This document shows positions 20,381 to 37,500 of a DNA stretch of 37,500 bases, piece after piece. Within the stretch, counting starts at the first letter, position 1, and the number at the start of each line of letters is the position of its first letter. The notes under the pieces are model-generated. The model did not search any database. It was not told where the DNA came from and saw only the letters and a list, made by a program, of their open reading frames with translations. Origin of the DNA: Chrysomallon squamiferum (Eukaryota; Mollusca; Gastropoda; Neomphalida; Peltospiridae); contig CM022672.1 of the NCBI GenBank assembly GCA_012295275.1, forward strand, positions 31,094,527 to 31,132,026, written 5' to 3'. Position numbers and translations under genes: made by a program.

Positions 20381-21530
20381 GCAGCTTCAAGTGTCGCCTT
20401 GCCAACCACTGCCCCCTTGTCAATCGGACTAGCGAACGTAATGTCATTCTTCCGGCTTGTTAGTGCTTTGAACGTTAATCATATCATACGTTCAGAAATT
20501 ACGTAAAAACCCGTCAGCTTTCAAAAACCGACATCATTACCAAAATTTTATTAGGCGCGCGTTGGACCTATCTATTCTAGAATCAGTTGCAAACGAATCG
20601 ACTATAAATTTAACGATTTTCATCTCCAGGACGGGGGATGTTGTATGATGAATTGAATAAAAAAAAAAATAATAATAAAAAAAACATAATCTAACAACTT
20701 CATGATGGAATGAACATGTCAGAACCATACATTCTTTCTTCTCGTTGACAAGTGATTACCTTAATTGTTGTTTCCGCATGAAAAAAAAAGGCGCACACGC
20801 TCGTGCTTAAAGAGTGTTAAAAATGAGAAAAGGCTAGTGTCTGCTTCTATTGACAACCGGTGGTACAAAGCACGTGGCGGAGTGAGGTCTAACAACGTCG
20901 ATTCTTCGAATGGAAGTTTTTTTTAAATGCTTGTTCTGTTTGGTAAGGAGTTTGGTGGCATGAACGTGACGATATTGAAGATGAACGTCGTGTGCGAATT
21001 ATCATTTGTAGAATCCAGGGACAAGAAGTGAAGAAGAGAGATTTTAAGGACAAAACGCCAATTCTACTTACTAGGTGCTCTAAGCTGACAAGTAGGGTCG
21101 TTCACACAGTTAACAATATGATCCAATTAAAAGCGGGGATTTGCTATTTAGCGAAGTGCTCAATCAAAATATAAATTACTTCTCTCGATGTTAATGTCGG
21201 TTTAAAGTAAACTGGCGTGTCGATTTTTTCCCAATTAGAACCGCAACGACCATTTCGAGTGGATGCAGCTATTCACAAGCCGCTTTCAGACTGCACTGGT
21301 TTTCTTTCGTTTACCGCAGTTTACGTTCCACGGCAAGAAGTCCCAAAGCCATAACTCGTACGGCAAGAAACTTTAACCACAGCGGCCTTTTCACACTTCT
21401 TAATTACTTTTAATATCCAGATACCCTTTGGTCACATTTAACGACGACTAGAAGACTATGCCTATTAGCTGTCACTTTGCCGTGTTCACTAAATAAACGA
21501 TTTTGAGACCAGGTTTTCTTAATAATTCTC
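20380..21530. promoter_or_regulatory. Non-repetitive, CpG-containing island: candidate DHX9 promoter
   Basis: About 1.1 kb of ordinary-complexity sequence with many CG dinucleotides in a CG-poor, repeat-rich neighbourhood. On the minus strand near 20455 is GCCGGAAG, an ETS-type core. Near 20430 is GTCCGATTGAC, an inverted CCAAT-like box. CACGTG is at 20871-20876. Its position upstream of the first coding exon fits a housekeeping promoter, but no TATA box or start site can be fixed. A 60-codon plus-strand frame at 20992-21174 resembles nothing known. Confidence 0.4.
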
Positions 21531-21554
21531 GTTTTAATAAAATGAGAGTTAATA

Positions 21555-21639
21555 TTCGTCTGTCACAAAAAAAAAAAAAAAAAATAGGGTTCTTTTTTCT
21601 TCTTCTTCTTCTTATTATTATAAGTTTATTATTATAATG

Positions 21640-21687
<48 letters not shown>

Positions 21688-22180
21688 TTAATTATTATCA
21701 TTATATTTTTATTTTTACAAAGACAACAACAACTACTACTACTACTACACAGTAAAAACAACAATACCAAAGTGAAACATATATTTTTACCCTAGCAATT
21801 CAAACGAATTTGATAGATCTTCAGTAGATGGTAATGTTATTAAAAAGACGAAATATATTATGCATTGATGACGTATTACATTTACTACTACTATTACTAC
21901 AGCGACGACTACTACCACAGTTGCTAACAAAATATTTTAAGCGCTAATGAAATTTTACATTTTCTACTACTACTACTACTACTACTACTTCTATTAACAA
22001 CTAATTCTTAAAATATTGTACGTATTAATGAAGAATTATATTTACCACCACTACTACTTTTTCTAGTACTAATACTTCTACTACTTCTTACTACTTCTAC
22101 TAACTACTTTTATTTCTTAATAAAATATTTTAAGTGTTGATGACGAATTATTTTAACAACCTCAACTACTACTACTGCTA
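21555..22180. repeat. (ATT)n then scattered (ACT)n microsatellites
   Basis: A18 at 21566-21584, TTC at 21597-21612, (ATT)n at 21640-21686, then repeated short (CTA/ACT)n runs at 21731-21747, 21964-21988 and 22160-22176. Between them are related AAAATATTTTAAGCG..AATGA spacers, suggesting a larger decayed repeat. No gene. Confidence 0.85.
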
Positions 22181-22880
22181 CATAACGACGATCACAACAA
22201 CCTCTGATAGCATTATTAGCAATATACCAACTAAAACAACTAATGCTTTGATATGAAAAATAAGTTAAACAAAAAAAATAAAATGAGAAATATCTTGTGT
22301 TTATCATCATTATACTTTGTTAATTACAAATTTATTTTTAGGACAAAGTGTTTATAGCTGCTAAATCTTTCAATTTACATTTGTATTAAATAAATAAATA
22401 AATAGTTATTATTCAGAAAAAATTGTGAGATGATGAATTAGATAATATATAAATAAAATAATAAATAATAATAAATAAATAAATAAATGTTTATCATTCA
22501 AAAAAAGTGTGCGATTATGAATTAGACAAGAAATAATATATATAATATATATTGGGGGTTTCGTTATGGCTTTTGTTTTCAAATAAATAAATAAATATTG
22601 CGTTATACATTATACTTTAAAAATTCAATACAGCTGAAAACAAAAGTAAATAAGGAAGAACTTTGAAAATAATAAATTATTTATATATATATATATATAT
22701 TTGAAAACTTATATGAAGGTGGTTTTTTCTGTTCATTTAAAATCATCCATTATATGGTATTTCCCATCAAATTAATTAATTATGACTATTACTAGTAATA
22801 CTGCTCTACTATTACTAGTACTGCTACCATCACAACTATAAGTACTACTATTATTGCTTAGGTTTTTACATTAAGTTGGT
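22181..22880. other. AT-rich intergenic stretch
   Basis: Short (AAAT)n and (AT)n tracts at 22388-22403, 22468-22488 and 22682-22700, and two TTATTATTCA..AAAAAA-GTG-like repeats near 22408 and 22490. No coding or RNA signal seen. Confidence 0.6.
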
Positions 22881-22884
22881 CGCT

Positions 22885-23170
22885 AATATTATTGTTATTG
22901 TTAGTAGTAGTAGTTGTAGTTGTAAACAGTGGTAGTAGTAGTAGGAGTAATAGTATTGTATGTAATAGTAGTGGTAGTCGTAGAAGTAGTCGTGGTGGTA
23001 ATGGTAGTAGTTGTAGTAATAGTCGTAGTTACTTTAAAAGCAATTGTAATTGTAGTAGTAGTAGCAATGGTAGTAGTAGTAGTAGCAGTAGTAGTAATAA
23101 TAATCGTAATATCAGTAGTAATAGTAGTACTAGGGGAAGTAGTAGTAGTAGTAATATCCGTAGTAGTAAC

Positions 23171-23216
<46 letters not shown>

Positions 23217-23275
23217 ACAACATTAGTAATAGCAGTAGTAGTAATAGTAATAAAGTAGTAATTATTATTATTATT
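22885..23275. repeat. (AGT)n trinucleotide array, ~390 bp
   Basis: Imperfect AGT/GTA/GTG units, the purest part at 23171-23218. It yields a 146-codon Ser/Asn-rich frame and matching Val-rich and Leu-rich frames. All are translations of the repeat and are not called genes. Confidence 0.95.
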
Positions 23276-23399
23276 ATGATTGTGTTTGAAACTCTTCTTG
23301 TTTTTCGTTTTGGTTGTTTTATTTATTTTTAAACTAACGCCCTAAAAACAAACAGTATCAAAATAACAGTAATACGAATAGCTGTAAATCATCAGTAGT

Positions 23400-23940
23400 T
23401 TTATCATTAGAAGTGGTTGCATTTGTTGTTGTTGTTGTTGTTGTTGCAGTTGCAATAGTACCAGCAGTGGTAATAATAATCATTATCACACTCATCATCA
23501 TACACAGCAACAATAATATTTCTACAGCCGAGTCTGGAATAAGATGCGAAAATGGTGATCTATTTTTTTATTTTTTTTCAGACTGTCCCGGGACTAGATT
23601 AAAAAACAGAAACAATTCTTTGGGACTTAATCTTTTTTAATCCGTGTTTGTGTATCTAATTAAAAAGCGGTGGACATCAAGATTCTACCGCACGGTGGTT
23701 AACAGCTTGGGCGTTACCCCCGCCACATTTTCGAGTCGTCTGAGTGAAAATTAACACTATCGGTGAGAGGTTCCGCTAACTAAATACAAACCCTCGGGCA
23801 ATTTGCGGTTACATTTTTTTTTTTTTTGTTCGTGAACGTTAACCGAAAGACAGTGTTTAGTTAATTAATTCTTCATTTGAAAAAAAACGTATAATTTTTG
23901 TGTAAACATCCAGAATGTTTTTTTTTTTTTTTTTAATACA
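23400..23940. other. Mixed stretch: short (TTG)n then ordinary-complexity block
   Basis: (TTG)n at 23427-23445 and CAT/ATC triplets to 23510. At 23640-23810 is a higher-complexity block with CGGTGGTTAACAGCTTGGG and TTTCGAGTC, which faintly resembles tRNA A and B boxes. It does not fold into an obvious tRNA, so no RNA gene is called. Confidence 0.4.
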
Positions 23941-23999
23941 GAGTGAATAAAATTACAGACATAATAGTTAGTTTTGTTTATTTACTGTTTTATTTTTAT

Positions 24000-24265
24000 T
24001 TTTATTTTATTTCCTTGTTTGTTTGTTTGTTTGTTTGTTTGTTTGTTTATTCGTTTAATAGTTTTTTTTTAATCTTGTTTTGTGTTTTTGTTGTTTTTTG
24101 TTCTGCGTGTTTCTGTCTGTTTAACGTTTGTTTAGTTTATTTTATTGTTTGTTTTTTTGTTTGTTGTTTTAACAGGTTTTTTGTTGTTGTTGTTGTTGTT
24201 TTTTGTTCTGCGTGTTTCTGTCTGTTTAACGTTTGCTTATTTTATTTTTTGTTTGTTGTTTTAAT
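24000..24265. repeat. (TTTG)n array with a 40-bp internal duplication
   Basis: (GTTT)n at 24017-24048, then TTTTTTGTTCTGCGTGTTTC continuing TGTCTGTTTAACGTTTG at about 24092 and again at about 24198 (period about 106). The Phe/Val/Cys-rich frame across it is not a gene. Confidence 0.88.
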
Positions 24266-24384
24266 AGCTTTTTTGTGTGTATATGCCCTTATGTGTCTGT
24301 TAAAGCTATAACTGTTGATTTTTACTTTACAAGTATGTAAATGAACGGGTTTAAATAAATAAAATGTGCAGTTAGGATTTTTAT

Positions 24385-24716
24385 TTTCATATATATATAT
24401 ATATATATATCCTAATTATTGCATTTTTTCTTCTGGGCTGTATATATTTTAATTATCTAACCTTTATACAAAATATCTAGATGGTCATATCATATGGATG
24501 AATAATTCCCGTTCGAAATTATTTAGTAAATAACAAAGCAAGTTATTTACGTATATATATATAAAAAAAGTTTATCTAATTAGAAAGTTTTATTATAAGA
24601 TAAAAATCTGTTAAACCTTTTTAAAATAATATTTCATTTTTCCTTCACATTCGTTCATCATATAATAATAACAGCAACAACATTTATATATATATATACT
24701 GAATATTATTATTATT

Positions 24717-24764
<48 letters not shown>

Positions 24765-24779
24765 ATTTTTGTAGTTATC

Positions 24780-24812
<33 letters not shown>

Positions 24813-24856
24813 GTCTAAGCAATTTTTATAGACCTGTATAATATTTATATATACTG

Positions 24857-24922
<66 letters not shown>

Positions 24923-24925
24923 TTT
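24385..24925. repeat. (AT)n, (TTG)n, (ATT)n and (AAT)n arrays
   Basis: (AT)n at 24388-24410; (TTG)n at 24718-24763, flanked by ATT runs at 24703-24717 and 24783-24813; (AAT)n at 24858-24893, then (TTA)n to 24920. The AAT-TTA junction at 24890 is palindromic. Confidence 0.93.
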
Positions 24926-24989
24926 TTTATTACGTAATTTTTACAATTCTGAAACCTCTGTATAACATTACATACATTTACACATGCAG

Positions 24990-25380
24990 CACATAACCAG
25001 GATTACGCGATTCAGCATCGTGACGTAATCGATTAATGATTTAAAGATATTACTGTTCTCTTTCAGCGCTAAACATTAACACCAAATCAGATCAGAACTT
25101 ACTAATAAGATAACTAACAGCACAGTGGCTTGTATCTAAGGACAAAAACCAGATTTTTGTTTAATAACCTTATCAACTTATATTTTAACCTACCAGGGCG
25201 CGTCAGATCGGCCCAAACGATTTAATTTGTTTAAGAACAGAGATTTCGCACGCCTGCAGCGTATGGTGGAAAATGAAACGAAATTACGAGCCGATCGGAA
25301 ACCGGTTGGCTGTGGTCGTTAATCCTAAATGATTGGAATATTCAGGAATGCTCGCGTCTGTTGAACTATTACGACTGGTT
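24990..25380. promoter_or_regulatory. Non-repetitive island between microsatellites, candidate enhancer
   Basis: About 390 bases with higher GC and CG than its flanks. Contains GTGACGTAATCGATTAATG (CRE-like plus ATCGAT/TAAT) and TAATCC near 25320, a K50-homeodomain-type core. No reading frame. Regulatory function is inference from complexity alone. Confidence 0.3.
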
Positions 25381-25529
25381 TTAATCATAAATATAATCCT
25401 TTTTTTTTCGTTTTGGTATACAGTTACGAATGTATGTCATTTCAAGTTTCAGTTTGTAAATAAATTTAGTTTTTCGTATTGCTTGAATGCAGTTTGAAAC
25501 AAATAAGAATGTATCATGATAATCATCAT

Positions 25530-25570
25530 TATGATTATGATTATTGTTATTGTTGTTGTTGTTGTTGTTG

Positions 25571-25614
<44 letters not shown>

Positions 25615-25645
25615 GTTGTTGTTGTTGTTGTTGTTGTTATTGTTG
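25530..25645. repeat. (TTG)n-(ATT)n-(TTG)n array
   Basis: TTG run, then about 39 bases of ATT, then another TTG run. Produces poly-Asn on one strand and Cys/Tyr runs on the other; not coding. (TCTG)n follows at 25741-25785. Confidence 0.95.
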
Positions 25646-25947
25646 TGTTTTTTTGTATTTAATATCATCATCATCCTGGTTATGTGTTTTAAGTGGTTGT
25701 GACGAAAACATAAGTGTTCCAGTGTTTTCGTGCAGTGTTTATCTGTTTATCTGTCTATTCATCTGTCTGTCTGTCTATATATCTGTTTACATTTATTTTT
25801 TATTACAAATTGACACATTCAGAATTATAAAAATATGGAAACACTATATTGAAGTATATTTGCAATCATATATTTATTTATTCCTTCCGTTTTGATCCAA
25901 TGGTTTATATTTTTAAAAAAATGTATGTGAGGAAACGTGTTATATTA

Positions 25948-25960
25948 TTATTATTATTAT

Positions 25961-26002
<42 letters not shown>

Positions 26003-26105
26003 CAGTAGTAGTAGGAATAGTAGGTTGTAGTGTTGTTGTTGTTGTTATTATTATTTTTATTCAGCAGTAGTAGTAGTTGAAGTAATAGTAGTAGCAGTAG
26101 AAGTA
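25948..26105. repeat. (TAG)n trinucleotide array
   Basis: ATT run, then TAG/TAGTAG for about 50 bases, then TTG and TAG blocks. Val-rich frame artefact. Confidence 0.95.
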
Positions 26106-26109
26106 AATA

Positions 26110-26570
26110 CGTTTCCCTATGCTTTTGTGCTTATTTTATATAATTCCACCGACACGTGGTGACATTGTAATAATATTAATTATAAATTATAATTAACACT
26201 CGGTATAAGAAATTCTTAAACGAATATAAATAAAAGAAAAATTTCATGTATTAACTTATATTTTTATATCCATATAAGAAAGAAAAAGAAACACAAAACA
26301 ACAACAACAACAATAACAACAACAGAGTAAAATTGACGCTATTATATGGTTATTTCATGAAAAGAAAAAGAAAACAAGAAGAAAATAAAAATATTTTTCT
26401 TCTTTTCTGAAAATCCCGATAAACTATGGCAAAATGCAGTTTATTATTTTCTTTAAAACTGAAAATTGTAAGGTTGAAATATAAATTTCAAATATTTTAA
26501 ATGCAAACATTTCAAAATTACTCATCGTACTCTGACGTTAATTAAAAATTACTTGAAATATGAGAAACAA

Positions 26571-26657
<87 letters not shown>

Positions 26658-26815
26658 ATTAGAAATAACTAGTTCAACAACAAAATTATTGAAATATTAT
26701 TTAATAAATTTTTGTAATATTGTTACTTAAAATATGCAGTTAAAAGTCTACTGATTTTAATAATGAGATTAGATATAGCATGTTTAACTAAACTAAACTA
26801 AACTAAACTACTACA

Positions 26816-26846
<31 letters not shown>

Positions 26847-27060
26847 ATAATAATAATAATAATAATAATAAATGAATAATAGAAGATCATTCTTCAACCA
26901 AAATCAGCGATACAAAAAGTCATCGTATAAAATTTTCAGGAATATTTTTAAAATATTGAACAATTGGTCTACTGCTCTTAATTCTTCTTAAAACAAAAAC
27001 TGTTTAATCTCTTTTTCAACATATTTAATCTACAACAAATGTTCTAACTTCATTAAAGAA
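26110..27060. repeat. AT-rich stretch with (AAAT)n, (AAT)n, (ACTAA)n and (ACT)n
   Basis: (AAC)n at 26298-26325; (AAAT)n then (AAT)n at 26567-26652; ACTAA pentamers at 26788-26810, then ACT and AAT triplets to 26870. No gene seen in between. Confidence 0.85.
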
Positions 27061-27640
27061 GAGAACGATGTTAAACTCGTCTGGCTTAATTAAGTTACGG
27101 TAGCGAACGTAAGATCATAAGTATACAGACAACGCGAAAAAAAAAATGACCATGCTTGATCCGAATTACTTGTTCAGCTGGCTTTTAAACAAGGCAGTGA
27201 GTGGGTCGTTTTATTTAACACTTGAAGGTCAAGCTTTCGCAGAACACAACAATCAAATTACTTATTGTTCTAAAGCTAAAAAAAGCTGGGTATTTAAAAC
27301 GTGGGTTAACAATGAATAGAGGAACAAAGCAGCACTCGCTTATTAAAACAGAAAAATTAATTGGAAGAGAGAAATAAAGATGCACGCGCCCGTAACGAAT
27401 CTCGACCAATGAAATTGCTCTGCTATTACTTCGCGGAGATCTCGACTTTCCGCAAGAGCCAATGTAATGAGGGAATAATTGAGATGATCAGTCAGTTTTA
27501 ACCTGACGAGGTAACCGTTTGAGCTGGTCTGTGTAACTTCATTTCAAAGTGAAAATAAAATAAAATAATAGTAATAATAAAGAAAAAGAATAATAGATTT
27601 ATTTTTGTTCGATGTCCACCAGAAAATATTCGCTACAGAG
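27060..27640 (+). promoter_or_regulatory. Candidate promoter and 5'UTR of the nuclear receptor gene
   Basis: Repeat-free, CG-containing sequence directly upstream of the exon 1 ATG. CCAAT on the plus strand at 27407-27411 and 27459-27463. AAGGTCA, an extended nuclear-receptor half-site, is at 27225-27231. TCAGTC at 27488-27493 resembles an Inr, but no matching DPE or TATA box is at the right distance, so the start site is not fixed. Confidence 0.5.

Positions 27641-37500
<9,860 letters not shown>

Noticed and set aside
22892-23332. 146-codon Ser/Asn-rich open frame, with overlapping Val-rich and Leu-rich frames
   Set aside because: Direct translation of an imperfect (AGT)n array; all frames are open for the same reason and no non-repeat domain exists.
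23640-23810. tRNA- or SINE-like A and B box resemblance
   Set aside because: Only loose matches; no acceptor stem pairing and the B-box first base is wrong.
23943-24311. 122-codon Phe/Val/Cys-rich frame that looks like a membrane protein
   Set aside because: Encoded by (TTTG)n and a duplicated T-rich segment; the hydrophobicity follows from T-rich codons.
25381-25895. Poly-Asn and Tyr/Cys-rich frames of about 100-138 codons
   Set aside because: Products of the TTG/ATT microsatellite plus AT-rich flanks; no splice or domain support.

Overview
This window is animal nuclear DNA: strongly AT-rich, with spliced genes, GT-AG introns and dense microsatellites and minisatellites. The protein sequences and the repeat-rich, trinucleotide-heavy spacers suggest an invertebrate, most likely a mollusc or other lophotrochozoan. 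The species-level guess is inference and was not tested by any search.

Two protein-coding genes lie head to head. On the minus strand, from about 18.95 kb down to the window start and continuing beyond it, is an orthologue of the DExH-box RNA helicase DHX9 (RNA helicase A / maleless). I could assemble 22 coding exons from the ATG at 18940 to 109, with every splice phase consistent (2,506 nt, 835 codons plus one base). They encode two dsRNA-binding domains, the tryptophan-rich minimal transactivation segment and both RecA-like lobes, with Walker A, DEIH, SAT and motif VI intact. The C-terminal HA2/OB-fold and any RGG tail lie off the window.

On the plus strand, from 27641 to the right edge and beyond, is the 5' half of an NR2E-family nuclear receptor, closest in remembered sequence to the Hr83/PNR-like branch. 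It has a short N-terminal exon, one exon with the whole two-zinc-finger DNA-binding domain, a hinge exon and the start of a GC-rich, Ser/His/Asn-rich hinge exon. The ligand-binding domain is off the window. About 8.7 kb separates the two start codons. That spacer is mostly (ATT)n, (TAG)n, (TTG)n, (TTTG)n and related arrays, which create long meaningless low-complexity reading frames, broken by islands of ordinary-complexity sequence that are candidate promoters or enhancers.

The most unusual content is in the helicase introns. At exons 8, 12, 14 and 18 a tandem repeat unit spans the exon/intron junction, so extra copies of the true splice donor or acceptor run into the intron. Exons 4, 7 and 19 show weaker versions. 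Intron 5 also holds a GC-rich block with a strong splice donor that reads as a frame-breaking (poison) exon. Its putative acceptor is covered by one arm of a two-part inverted repeat. A foldback RNA controlling a poison exon inside a dsRNA-helicase gene would be a plausible, testable autoregulatory device. Intron 11 carries a clear non-autonomous pogo/Tigger-like DNA transposon with 23-24 bp inverted ends and a TA duplication.
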